From contig JANYGP010000010.1 in NCBI GenBank assembly GCA_025362315.1, forward strand, positions 1-43,330: DNA of 43,330 nt, in the 5' to 3' direction. The position numbers and the translations under genes are program-made. Positions 14,623 through 22,600 of this stretch are shown piece after piece; the first letter of the stretch is position 1; each line of letters starts with the position of its first letter. The stretch is from Polaromonas sp. (GTDB lineage: Bacteria; Pseudomonadota; Gammaproteobacteria; Burkholderiales; Burkholderiaceae_C). The notes under the pieces are model-generated. The model was not told the DNA's origin. It searched no databases and was given only the letters and a program-made list of their open reading frames with translations.

Positions 14623-16596
14623 ATGAAAACCGCTGTGATGTGTGCAAGTTTTGCTGCACTTCCCCTGGCCTTGGCTGCTGCCTTTCCCACTGTCAGCCTG
14701 GCTCAGGATTCACCCAAAACTTCTTTGCTTTCAAATGTCGACCTCAAGGAGATTCGGGTAACTGCCACCCGTTTTTCTGAAGCCAATGCTGCTTTGGCAT
14801 TTGGCGTGAGTGTCATCACCGCAGCAGAGATAAGAAGCACCGGCGTCACAACCGTGAATGAAGCCATCAGCAAATTATTGGGGGTGCCTGCCCGTGTTGA
14901 TTTTTTTGGCAGTGGCAACAGCACGCTTGACCTGCGCGGTTTTGGCATCACGGCCAACAGCAACCAGGTGGTTGTGGTGGACGGCCTCAGGCTCAATGAA
15001 TCTGATTTAAGCAGCCCATCGCTTTCAGGAATCGCCATTGATTCAATCGAAAAAATTGAAGTTTTAAGGGGCTCAGGCGCAGTTCTTTACGGTGAAGGCG
15101 CAACGGGCGGCGTGATCGTGATCACAACCCGTTCGGGCAAAGGCATGCAGCGTGCAAGCAGTGCGCAGTTGTCTACATCGGTTGGCAGTTATGGTTTGCG
15201 CGAAGCCAGCGCAAGCGCTGCTTTGGCTAGGGGTGGCTTTTCCCTGGATGTCACGGGCAATCAGCGACGCTCTGACAACCACCGCGCAAATTTCAAGTCA
15301 AAAATCGACGGTTTGGCACTGACAACGCAATGGCAAAACGACTGGCTGCGGCTCGGTCTGAAACATGGACGCGATGACCTGCAAAGCGGTTTGCCGGGGA
15401 GCCTGACAGCCGCACAATATGCCGCCAACCCACAACAGAGCTTGAATCTTTTGGACAAGGGGCAGGTCAAGAGCGAACGCACCGGTGTGTTTGCTGAAGC
15501 CAATCTGGCGGATTGGCAGCTGGCTCTGGAAGCCGGAAAACGATCAAAAAAGTACACCAACATATCACCGTTCTACACGTATGAATATGACGTGAATGCC
15601 AGCACGCTGGGACTGCGGGCCCGCCATCAAGCCAATGGTGCAACGTTTGCCAACACGCTTGTTTTTGGCGCCGATAACACCAGGTGGGAGCGCACCATTG
15701 CGGGTGCTTTTGGCTCGGTCAGCAAAGCCAGAACCAGTGCTGTTTATGCCAAAAATGATGTCACAGTGCTGGCTACCGGAACGCGATTGAGTTTTGGTTT
15801 GCGGCAGGAAACCCTTCGCAAGGAACTGGACGCACCCATGACCATTCTGGACAACCGCCAGCAAGCCTGGGAGCTTGGTGTGGTGCAGCCGCTAGCACTT
15901 GCTTCATCTGTTTTTGGCCGGGCGGGACGCAGCTTCAGGCTGGCCAATTCAGACGAGTTTTCTTTTACAGTGCCCGGGGCAATGATCAGGCCGCAAACTT
16001 CTGTTGACAAAGAATTGGGTCTGCGCTGGAGTGCAGCAGCGACCCAAGCCGAATTGCGCTTTTACCGGAGCGACATCACCGATGAAATTGGTTTTGACCC
16101 AGCAATCCTGAATGCCAATTCTTTCAGTGGGGCGGGTGCCAATGTCAATTTTGACCCCACACAACGACAAGGCCTTGAGGTCGAAGTCAAGCACAGCGTC
16201 AGCCCGGCAATTGACTTGCGTGCCAATACAGCTTTGCGCCGAGCTACGTTCAAATCAGGTGTTTATGCCGGCAAAGACGTGCCCCTGACGCCGCGCCAGA
16301 CGCTGGCGCTCAGATCCGACTGGCGATTTGCAGACAGGCAGCAGATCAGTGCAGGCATTCAGTGGGTGAGTGCCCAGCGCCCGGATTTTGCAAATTCCTG
16401 CACCATGCCTGCCTACACCATTGTGGATGCACGGTACGCCTACAAATTTGCGAATGCAGAAGTCGCCATTGGCGCAACCAACCTGACTAACAGCAAATAC
16501 TACACACAAGCTTTCAGCTGTATTGGGGGCGTGACCAATGGCATTTACCCGGATGCTGGCCGGGCCATCAGTGCAACGCTGCGGGTTTATTTTTAG
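14623..16596 (+). CDS. btuB: TonB-dependent vitamin B12 receptor (BtuB-like)
   Basis: An outer-membrane TonB-dependent receptor of 657 residues, a little above E. coli BtuB. The signal peptide (MKTAVMCASFAALPLALAAA..., cleavage after SLA) is followed by a TonB-box-like KEIRVTATRF, a plug domain with VDGLRLNESDLSSPSL, IEKIEVLRGSGAVLYGEGATGGVI, and a beta-barrel ending in the aromatic residue of ATLRVYF. The B12 role comes from the riboswitch upstream and the btuFCD-cobU genes downstream rather than from the protein alone. The start at 14623 is preferred over an in-frame TTG 12 bp earlier because the signal peptide then begins normally (MKTA). Confidence 0.9.
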   Translation: MKTAVMCASFAALPLALAAAFPTVSLAQDSPKTSLLSNVDLKEIRVTATRFSEANAALAFGVSVITAAEIRSTGVTTVNEAISKLLGVPARVDFFGSGNSTLDLRGFGITANSNQVVVVDGLRLNESDLSSPSLSGIAIDSIEKIEVLRGSGAVLYGEGATGGVIVITTRSGKGMQRASSAQLSTSVGSYGLREASASAALARGGFSLDVTGNQRRSDNHRANFKSKIDGLALTTQWQNDWLRLGLKHGRDDLQSGLPGSLTAAQYAANPQQSLNLLDKGQVKSERTGVFAEANLADWQLALEAGKRSKKYTNISPFYTYEYDVNASTLGLRARHQANGATFANTLVFGADNTRWERTIAGAFGSVSKARTSAVYAKNDVTVLATGTRLSFGLRQETLRKELDAPMTILDNRQQAWELGVVQPLALASSVFGRAGRSFRLANSDEFSFTVPGAMIRPQTSVDKELGLRWSAAATQAELRFYRSDITDEIGFDPAILNANSFSGAGANVNFDPTQRQGLEVEVKHSVSPAIDLRANTALRRATFKSGVYAGKDVPLTPRQTLALRSDWRFADRQQISAGIQWVSAQRPDFANSCTMPAYTIVDARYAYKFANAEVAIGATNLTNSKYYTQAFSCIGGVTNGIYPDAGRAISATLRVYF

Positions 16597-16628
16597 GTTT
16601 CAGGTTTAGTAACCGACAGGCCTGCGCC

Positions 16629-17513
16629 ATGGAAAACATAGCCAAAGTAAAAGTTGCCAATACCGCGGCCTCCTGGCGCGTGCTTTCCATGAATGGTCCA
16701 TGCAGCCAGCATGGGCCGCAAGGCATTGTGTGCTTGACGGAGGAGACCACCGAGTGGTTGTACATGCTGGGCGAAGAACGGCGCATCGTTGGGATTTCGG
16801 GTTACACGGTGCGACCACCGAGGGCTCGACTGGAAAAACCCAAAGTCAGTGCTTTTTTAAGCGCCAAAATCGACAGGATTGTTGCCCTGCAGCCTGACTG
16901 CGTGCTGGGGTTTTCAGACCTGCAAGCCGACATTGCGGCCCAGTTGATCAAACAAGGCATTCAGGTCACGATTTTTAACCAGCGCAGTGTGGCGGAAATA
17001 TTTTCAATGATGTACCAGCTGGCTGCCATGGTGGGGCAGGCTGACAAAGGACTGGCTTTGATCAAAGCAATGCAAAACCGCTTGCTGGACATTGAAGCCG
17101 CTGCGGCAACTTTCAAACGCCGACCCCGTGTGTTTTTTGAAGAATGGTTTGACCCGCACATCAGTGCCATTGCCTGGGTGTCCGAGCTGGTAGGCATTGC
17201 TGGCGGTGATGACTGCTTTCCTGAACTGGCCCAAAAGCCAATGGGCAAGGGCCGCATCATTGCCGATGGCGCCGAGATTGTCCGTCGCAATCCGGACATC
17301 ATTTTTGGCTCGTGGTTCGGCCGCCGGTTCAGGCCAGCCCATGTGCGCGCCAGGCCAGGCTGGCAGGACGTCAACGCAGTCAAAAACGACCAGTTGTTTG
17401 AAATCAAATCAGCGGAAATATTGCAGCCCGGGCCCGCCGCGCTGACCGATGGCATCGAGCAGATTCACACCATCATTGTCAAGTGGCATGAAATGTATGG
17501 CCGCTCTCACTGA
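16629..17513 (+). CDS. BtuF-like cobalamin-binding protein without a signal peptide
   Basis: A 294-residue class III periplasmic-binding-protein fold (BtuF/FecB type) with RIVGISGYTVRPPRARLEKP, KVSAFLSAKIDRIVALQPDC and VLGFSDLQADIAAQLIKQGI, then FEEWFDPHISAIAWVSELVGIAGG in the second lobe. No signal peptide or lipobox is visible: the N-terminus MENIAKVKVANTAASWRVLS is polar. This subgroup is common next to cobalamin genes and is often annotated as a cobalamin-binding protein; a cytoplasmic corrinoid-handling role is a possibility, not shown. The gene lies 32 bp after the receptor and overlaps cobU by 17 bp. A secreted BtuF is encoded two genes later, so the operon has two related proteins, probably in different compartments. 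Confidence 0.8.
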   Translation: MENIAKVKVANTAASWRVLSMNGPCSQHGPQGIVCLTEETTEWLYMLGEERRIVGISGYTVRPPRARLEKPKVSAFLSAKIDRIVALQPDCVLGFSDLQADIAAQLIKQGIQVTIFNQRSVAEIFSMMYQLAAMVGQADKGLALIKAMQNRLLDIEAAAATFKRRPRVFFEEWFDPHISAIAWVSELVGIAGGDDCFPELAQKPMGKGRIIADGAEIVRRNPDIIFGSWFGRRFRPAHVRARPGWQDVNAVKNDQLFEIKSAEILQPGPAALTDGIEQIHTIIVKWHEMYGRSH

Positions 17514-18081
17514 GTTTATTTTTGGGGGTCAGAGAAGTGGCAAGTCGCGCCGCGCTGAACAGCTGGCCAGTCAGTGGCTGGCGCAGTGTGCTGACCACAA
17601 AGCATTATTGATTGCAACGGCCGTTGCCTGGGACGACGAGATGGCCGCGCGGATCAGACGGCACCAGCAAGACAGAGCAGAGCGTGTGCCCGGCATGAGA
17701 GTGGTTGAAGAGCAAATCATGCTGGCCCAGGCCATCCAGACCTGCAGCAATCCGCAAACACTTGTCATCGTGGACTGTTTGACCCTGTGGCTCACCAATT
17801 TGTGCATGCCACATGAAAATGCTGTTCAATCAGTATCAAATAGTGCTGCAGCCCCTGATTATCTGGCGCAAGCAGCTACAATTTCAGGAGCAATCAGAAA
17901 TGCTGCCGGCCCGCTGGTTCTGGTCGGAAATGAAATCGGTCTGGGCGTGATACCCATGGGACGCGAGACGCGGGAGTTTGTCGATGCGTTGGGCCGCTTG
18001 AATCAGGATGTTGCCGCTGCCTGTGAACGCGTGACCTTCATGGCGGCTGGTTTGCCGATGTTTTTAAAGGGGCATGCATGA
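17497..18081 (+). CDS. cobU: Adenosylcobinamide kinase / adenosylcobinamide-phosphate guanylyltransferase
   Basis: CobU phosphorylates adenosylcobinamide and then transfers GMP to it, a step in nucleotide-loop assembly and in corrinoid salvage. The protein (194 residues) has the P-loop FGGQRSGKS (residues 9-17), TAVAWDDEMAARIRRHQQDR with the guanosine/His region, VIVDCLTLWLTNL, and LVLVGNEIGLGVIPMGRETR followed by FVDALGRLNQDVA. The start MAALTEF at 17497 puts the P-loop at the usual place; an upstream in-frame ATG (17449) would add 16 unrelated residues. It overlaps its neighbours on both sides. Residues about 116-133 (SAAAPDYLAQAATISGAI) are encoded by a dispersed repeat (17841-17895), so part of the variable middle loop seems to be repeat-derived. 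Confidence 0.92.
   Translation: MAALTEFIFGGQRSGKSRRAEQLASQWLAQCADHKALLIATAVAWDDEMAARIRRHQQDRAERVPGMRVVEEQIMLAQAIQTCSNPQTLVIVDCLTLWLTNLCMPHENAVQSVSNSAAAPDYLAQAATISGAIRNAAGPLVLVGNEIGLGVIPMGRETREFVDALGRLNQDVAAACERVTFMAAGLPMFLKGHA
17841..17895 (+). repeat. Dispersed repeat copy inside cobU
   Basis: Contains GGCGCAAGCAGCTACAAT and ends AGGAGCAATC, matching the core of the other copies. It lies in frame in the poorly conserved middle of cobU. The left part matches less well. Confidence 0.6.
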
Positions 18082-18953
18082 GGTTTGTTGCAGTTGTGTG
18101 GTCCATGCTGTGCGCTGCCAGTTGCACGATGGCTTCAGTTGCACACGCATTGGAAATCAAGGACGACCGGGGCACTTGGGTGACTTTTGCGCAGCCACCC
18201 ATGCGAATTGTCAGCATGTTGCCATCGCTCAGTGAAAGTGTTTGTGCGCTGAACCAGTGCCAGCGGCTGGTCGGCGTGGACCGTTATTCCAACTACCCCG
18301 AACAATTGAAGAACCTGCCCAAGTTGGGTGGTGGCATGGATCCGAACATTGAAGCGATTGTGGCCTTGAAGCCAGACGTGGTGCTGGTTGCAGGCTCCTC
18401 CCGTTTCATCGAAAGACTGGAAACTCTGGGACTCAAAGTGGTGGCACTGGAGACCAAAAACCATGCCGATGTCAAGCGGGTGCTGCAGGTATTGGGCATG
18501 CTGTTGGCAGTGCCGGATACGCAGGGTGCAGACCGCCTGTGGCATGTCATTGACAGCAGCGTGTCAGCAGCCAGCCAGTCACTGCCGGCCAAGGCCAAAA
18601 CTGCACGCGTTTACTTTGAAGCCAGCCCGGGGCCCTATGCAGCGAGTGAGGCGTCATTCATCGGTGAAACGTTAAGCCGGCTTGGCGTCAAGAACGTGGT
18701 GCCCGCCAGGCTTGGGCCGTTTCCCCTGTTGAATCCCGAATTTGTAGTGCGTGCCAATCCAGATGTGATCATGATTGGCAATCGCAGCATGGTCAATGCA
18801 CAGGCCTACCCGGGATGGAAAAGCCTCAAGGCAGTGCAGAGCAAACAGGTCTGTGTTTTCACTGAAGACGAGGCCGATGTATTGGTGCGACCTGGCCCTC
18901 GCATGGCTGAGGCAGCGCGGCTGATGGCCAGGTGTCTGCTGGCCTATGAGTGA
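18078..18953 (+). CDS. btuF: Vitamin B12 ABC transporter, periplasmic binding protein BtuF
   Basis: A 291-residue secreted binding protein of the helical-backbone class that hands cobalamin to BtuCD. It has a signal peptide (MRFVAVVWSMLCAASCTMAS..., cleavage after AHA near residue 24), then RIVSMLPSLSESVCALNQCQ, RLVGVDRYSNYPEQLKNLPK and GGGMDPNIEAIVALKPDVVL. The second lobe includes FIGETLSRLGVKNVVPARLG. A Cys in the leader (ASCTMAS) makes a lipoprotein conceivable, but the expected lipobox is poor. Its start overlaps the cobU stop (ATGA) and its end overlaps btuC by 8 bp. Confidence 0.9.
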   Translation: MRFVAVVWSMLCAASCTMASVAHALEIKDDRGTWVTFAQPPMRIVSMLPSLSESVCALNQCQRLVGVDRYSNYPEQLKNLPKLGGGMDPNIEAIVALKPDVVLVAGSSRFIERLETLGLKVVALETKNHADVKRVLQVLGMLLAVPDTQGADRLWHVIDSSVSAASQSLPAKAKTARVYFEASPGPYAASEASFIGETLSRLGVKNVVPARLGPFPLLNPEFVVRANPDVIMIGNRSMVNAQAYPGWKSLKAVQSKQVCVFTEDEADVLVRPGPRMAEAARLMARCLLAYE

Positions 18954-20031
18954 CCGCTACAAGTCAATGGCTTCTGTGCCAGAGCGCGAACAGGCAGCCG
19001 ATACTGGCAGGCGTGTGGCATTCAATCCAGCCAGTGCAGTCAGAGCAAACTGGTTGATTGCAGCGCTTGTCGCATTGTCCTGCGGCCTGCTGGTTGTCGG
19101 CGCTGCCGTCGGAAGTACTGGTTTTGAATCCATCGTCAACATGCAGCGCGACGCTCAAGCCATGCTGATTGTCTGGGAGATTCGCTTGCCCCGGACTCTC
19201 GGCGCCTGGCTGGCCGGCGCGCTGCTGGGACTGGCTGGCGCCATTGCACAAGGGCTGTTTCGCAACCCGTTGGCAGACCCGTATTTGCTGGGCAGTGCCT
19301 CGGGTGCATCGCTGGGTGTGGCAGTGGCAATGGCATTGTTTGGCGTATCACCACTGGCCACGCAATGGGCACTGAAGCTGGGGCTGACAGGCGCTGCATT
19401 TTTGGGTGCAGTTGCAGCTGTGCTGTTGACGCTGCTGCTGGCAAAGGGCGTGCAGCACACGCTGCGTTTGCTGTTGGCTGGCGTGGTGGTGGGTGTGGTG
19501 TTGGGCGCTTTAACCTCACTGGTTTCTTTGACCAATCCCAATATTTTGCAGGCCATGCAAGCCTTCATGCTGGGAACAACTGCCTACGTTGGCTGGACGG
19601 CCTGCATTGTCATGGCAGTTGCCTTTGGCATCAGCTTGATGACTGCCTGGCTGATGCGCCACGTGCTGGACGGTTTGGCTCTGGGGGAGGCGACTGCGCT
19701 GAGCTTGGGGCTGCAACTTCCGCAAATGCGGGCAGTGCTCATCGTGGTCTTGGCGCTGGCAACGGGTACCGCTGTTGCCCAGACAGGGCTGATTGCCTTT
19801 GTTGGACTGGCAGCGCCGCATCTGGTGCGCTCTGTTGTCAACACAAGGCATGGGGGTTTGCTTGTTTTGTCGAGCCTGATGGGAGCGGTATTGCTTGTAG
19901 CGGCCGATGTGCTGGCCCGCTGGGTGACTTCCCCGCAAGAGCTGCCCGTGGGTGTAATCACTGCGGTGCTGGGTGGAGGCTATCTGCTGTGGCTGATGCA
20001 CAGGCAATCCGGGCAAAATTCACACATATGA
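18946..20031 (+). CDS. btuC: Vitamin B12 ABC transporter, permease BtuC
   Basis: A 361-residue FecCD-family permease with about ten hydrophobic segments. Family landmarks: IWEIRLPRTLGAWLAGALLG, GLFRNPLADPYLLGSASGAS, LALATGTAVAQTGLIAFVGLAAPHLVR and the end motif LPVGVITAVLGGGYLLWLM. The first 30 or so residues (MSDRYKSMASVPEREQAADT...) are a polar extension. It overlaps btuF by 8 bp and btuD by 4 bp (ATGA), so the three subunits are translationally coupled. Confidence 0.93.
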   Translation: MSDRYKSMASVPEREQAADTGRRVAFNPASAVRANWLIAALVALSCGLLVVGAAVGSTGFESIVNMQRDAQAMLIVWEIRLPRTLGAWLAGALLGLAGAIAQGLFRNPLADPYLLGSASGASLGVAVAMALFGVSPLATQWALKLGLTGAAFLGAVAAVLLTLLLAKGVQHTLRLLLAGVVVGVVLGALTSLVSLTNPNILQAMQAFMLGTTAYVGWTACIVMAVAFGISLMTAWLMRHVLDGLALGEATALSLGLQLPQMRAVLIVVLALATGTAVAQTGLIAFVGLAAPHLVRSVVNTRHGGLLVLSSLMGAVLLVAADVLARWVTSPQELPVGVITAVLGGGYLLWLMHRQSGQNSHI

Positions 20032-20807
20032 CAGTTGCTACTTTTTCAGGAGCTGTCTGCGCTCGTGATATAAGCGCCAAAGCCGGAAAAGCCATCGTTT
20101 TAAACGATGTGTCCGTCACTTTTCCGCGCGCCCGGTGGACCAGCATTGTGGGCCCCAATGGTGCGGGAAAGTCAACGCTCCTCAAGGTGCTCGCAGGGCT
20201 GATTCCATTTGACGGCACCACCGGGTTGCTAGGGCAGTCCATGCAAAAGATGCCTGTAAAACTGCGTGCCCGGCAGCTGTCATGGCTAGGTCAGAATCAG
20301 GCCTCAGCCGATGACCTGACTGCGTATGACGTGGCCATGTTGGGCCGCTTGCCGCATCAGCTCTGGCTGGCAGCTGCAAGCCACGTGGACCATGCCGCCG
20401 TCGAGGCAGCATTGCACCAGACTCACGCATGGCAATGGCGGGACCGGACACTCGGTCAATTGTCAGGCGGCGAGCGTCAGCGTGTCTTGCTGGCCAGGGC
20501 GCTGGCAGTTCAGGCAGAGGTGCTGCTGATGGACGAGCCGCTGGCCAACCTGGACCCACCACATCAGACTGATTGGCTGGTCACAGTCAAGGCGCTGGTT
20601 GCCAGTGGCAAAACAGTCATCAGTGTGCTGCATGAAGTGTCATTTGCCTTGCAGGCTGATGAAGTGGTCGTGCTGGCCAGCGGCCGGTTGATGCACCAGG
20701 GCCTGTGCAGTGATGCTGCCAGCCACAGGGCGATTGAAAAAGTATTTGACCAGCGACTGGGGATTCACCAACTGGCAGGCCAATGGGTGGCCTTGCCAAA
20801 AATTTGA
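20028..20807 (+). CDS. btuD: Vitamin B12 ABC transporter, ATP-binding protein BtuD
   Basis: A 259-residue ABC ATPase. Walker A GPNGAGKST is at residues 42-50, the Q-loop at WLGQNQ (about 86-91), signature LSGGERQRV at 145-153, Walker B LLMDEP at 166-171, and the switch His in SVLHEVSFAL. The start is set at 20028, where ATGA overlaps the btuC stop; the open frame extends upstream only because it runs antisense-free through btuC. The first about 20 residues (TVATFSGAVCARDISAKAGK) lie in a copy of the dispersed repeat in inverse orientation, so the btuC/btuD junction itself is repeat-derived. Last gene of the B12 operon; no clear terminator follows. Confidence 0.94.
   Translation: MTVATFSGAVCARDISAKAGKAIVLNDVSVTFPRARWTSIVGPNGAGKSTLLKVLAGLIPFDGTTGLLGQSMQKMPVKLRARQLSWLGQNQASADDLTAYDVAMLGRLPHQLWLAAASHVDHAAVEAALHQTHAWQWRDRTLGQLSGGERQRVLLARALAVQAEVLLMDEPLANLDPPHQTDWLVTVKALVASGKTVISVLHEVSFALQADEVVVLASGRLMHQGLCSDAASHRAIEKVFDQRLGIHQLAGQWVALPKI
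20033..20085 (-). repeat. Dispersed repeat copy at the btuC/btuD junction
   Basis: On the minus strand it reads GGCGCTTATATCACGAGCGC, then AGACAGCTCCTG and AAAGTAGCAACT, the same order as the other copies. It supplies the first codons of btuD. Confidence 0.55.
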
Positions 20808-20845
20808 GAATGTACTGGCGCACTCGGGTTTTGACGTTCAGCGGC

Positions 20846-21694
20846 TCAACCCATCACCGACACCTGCGCCAGGCCCGCATCCACAATCAGGTTTTGCCCG
20901 GTAATGCCGTCGCTGTCGTCGCTGGCTAAAAACAGGGTAGGGCGGGCAACGTGGATGGCTTCCAGCCGGAACTTCAGGCACTGCAGTTCAATGAATTTTT
21001 TGTCTTCAGCCGGGTCGCGCCACAGCTCGTTTTGGCGGGCAGTGACGATCGCACCGGGTACCAGGGCATTGACGCGAATGCCGTACTCGCCCAGCTCGCG
21101 CGCCAGCGAGCGTGTCATGCCTGAAATGGCCGCCTTGCTGGTGGTGTAGCCAATCAGGTTGGGGCGTCCACGCATCCAGCTGATGCTTCCCATATTGATG
21201 ATTGAGGCTCTGGCGCCCGATTTACGTGCGCGAGCAGCTATTGTTTGTGTAGCAAATACCTGATGGCGCAGGTTGGTGTTCAGGCAGTTGTCCCAATACT
21301 CAGGGGTAAGGTCATCCAGACTGTGCCTGTCGTCACGGCCTGCGTTGTTGACCAGCACGCCAATTGGGCCCATCGTGTCGCACACGGTATTCAGCATGGT
21401 TTGCAACGCAGCGATGTCGCGCACATCGCATTGCCGATACTGCGGAGCAGCAAACCCAGCCGCTGTGACTTCACCAATCACTGCATTTCCGCCTTCTGGC
21501 TGAGTACCGCAAAAAGCAACTTGCGAGCCCTGCGCGGCAAAGGCTTTGACCAGCTCGGCACCAATGCCAGAGCTGCCGCCAGAAATAAAAACTACACGGC
21601 CCTTCAGGCTTGGATAAACAGCAAAGTCAGGGTTGTTGTGGATGCCAGTGGTCGTGATTGGAGATGGGGTGTGGTCAATCATCAAATTATTCAT
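20846..21694 (-). CDS. SDR-family sugar dehydrogenase
   Basis: A 282-residue short-chain dehydrogenase. NAD(P) motif VFISGGSSGIGAELVKAF starts near residue 35, NNAG is in VLVNNAGRD, and the catalytic Ser/Tyr/Lys are in INMGSISW and YTTSK. The C-terminus FLASDDSDGITGQNLIVDAG is standard. In this operon (epimerase, sugar-acid dehydratase, aldolase) it most likely oxidises an aldose or an alcohol intermediate, as in bacterial L-arabinose or galactose 1-dehydrogenases; substrate unproven. Last gene of the minus-strand sugar operon, 15 bp after the epimerase gene. The first about 30 residues (MNNLMIDHTPSPITTTGIHN...) are an unusual polar extension. Confidence 0.87.
   Translation of the reverse strand: MNNLMIDHTPSPITTTGIHNNPDFAVYPSLKGRVVFISGGSSGIGAELVKAFAAQGSQVAFCGTQPEGGNAVIGEVTAAGFAAPQYRQCDVRDIAALQTMLNTVCDTMGPIGVLVNNAGRDDRHSLDDLTPEYWDNCLNTNLRHQVFATQTIAARARKSGARASIINMGSISWMRGRPNLIGYTTSKAAISGMTRSLARELGEYGIRVNALVPGAIVTARQNELWRDPAEDKKFIELQCLKFRLEAIHVARPTLFLASDDSDGITGQNLIVDAGLAQVSVMG
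21204..21258 (+). repeat. Possible dispersed repeat copy inside the SDR gene
   Basis: GAGGCTCTGGCGCCCGATTT, then ACGTGCGCGAGCAGCTATTG and TGTAGCAAATA follow the repeat consensus along the full length. The encoded residues (FATQTIAARARKSGARAS) fall in a variable helix of the SDR fold and add little length, so chance or convergent similarity is not excluded. Confidence 0.45.
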
Positions 21695-21709
21695 CCTGTT
21701 GACTACAAA

Positions 21710-22600
21710 TCAACGTGTCAAATTGCCAACCGCAGCAAGATTTCTCGCCACATCAATTGTCATTTCTGCCGACCAGCTTTGACCAGGCTGCAACACCACA
21801 AGATCCGAATTTAAAACAGTCGATGGCATGTTGATGGCGTTGTTGACATGGCTGACCGGCTCAATGGCCATGAAGTCCTTGTCGGGCTGCGTGTACACCA
21901 CCAGATGATCAAGCTTTGACGCAATACGGATCTGAAACAATTCATCATGAACATCCACGCTGCCCGTCCATCGGTCAAAGCAGTGGTCAATGTCCAGGTC
22001 TGTGCATGCCGTGTCCAGCCCTGGAACGGGCCTGCTTATTGTTGGGAGCTTGTCCGCACTCATGTCCCAGCGCGCCTGTGCTGCAAAGCGGATGTAACTG
22101 CCTGGCCGTTTGACAAAATACGGATGCCAGCCGCCGCCAACAGGTGCTTCTGCCGTATGCCGGTTGGTGATGAACAGCGCCATTGTCAGTCCGCTGTCGG
22201 TCAACGTCAGTTGCTGCTCACAGTCAAAAGCAAAGGGCCAGGACGCGTCAGGCGTGTGCTGATAACCCAGCTTTGCTTGTGAGGATCCGGCGTCAAGCAC
22301 TTGCCACGGGCGCTGCCAGGCCACGCCGTGGATGGCATGCTGCTCCGGAAAAAAGTTTTGCGCCAGTTCGTACGGGGTGCCCAGCCAGTCAAAACGGGCG
22401 TGGCCAATCCGGTTAGAAAAAGGCGCCAGCAAATAACTGGCGCTCTGGCGTACGCTGGTCAGCTGGTCTGCCGGGCTTGAACGTAGTATGGGCAGGTCAC
22501 CCAGCCAAAACCCGGCAATGCAACCGCCCAGGTCTGGACGCAGGGTCAATCGGAAATCTTGATGTTCAAGCGGCACGGTTTTTATCATGATTTGCATCAC
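21710..22600 (-). CDS. Aldose 1-epimerase (galactose mutarotase) family protein
   Basis: A 296-residue GalM-superfamily protein that interconverts alpha and beta anomers of a sugar. Visible features are the beta-rich fold with PILRSSPADQLTSVRQSASY near the N-terminus, FSNRIGHARFDWLG, HAIHGVAWQRPWQV containing the first catalytic His region, GGWHPYFVKRPG containing the second His, and the acidic residue region near VYTQPDKDFMAIEPVSH. It sits between the Gfo/Idh gene (4-bp overlap) and the SDR gene. It would feed the sugar dehydrogenase with the correct anomer. It may start at MIKTVPLEHQ, a few codons in. Confidence 0.88.
   Translation of the reverse strand: MMQIMIKTVPLEHQDFRLTLRPDLGGCIAGFWLGDLPILRSSPADQLTSVRQSASYLLAPFSNRIGHARFDWLGTPYELAQNFFPEQHAIHGVAWQRPWQVLDAGSSQAKLGYQHTPDASWPFAFDCEQQLTLTDSGLTMALFITNRHTAEAPVGGGWHPYFVKRPGSYIRFAAQARWDMSADKLPTISRPVPGLDTACTDLDIDHCFDRWTGSVDVHDELFQIRIASKLDHLVVYTQPDKDFMAIEPVSHVNNAINMPSTVLNSDLVVLQPGQSWSAEMTIDVARNLAAVGNLTR

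Noticed and set aside
19365..20027. A long upstream extension of btuD
   Set aside because: It overlaps all of btuC in another frame and encodes Cys/His/Gly-rich non-protein-like sequence; the ATGA at 20028 gives a normal ABC ATPase.
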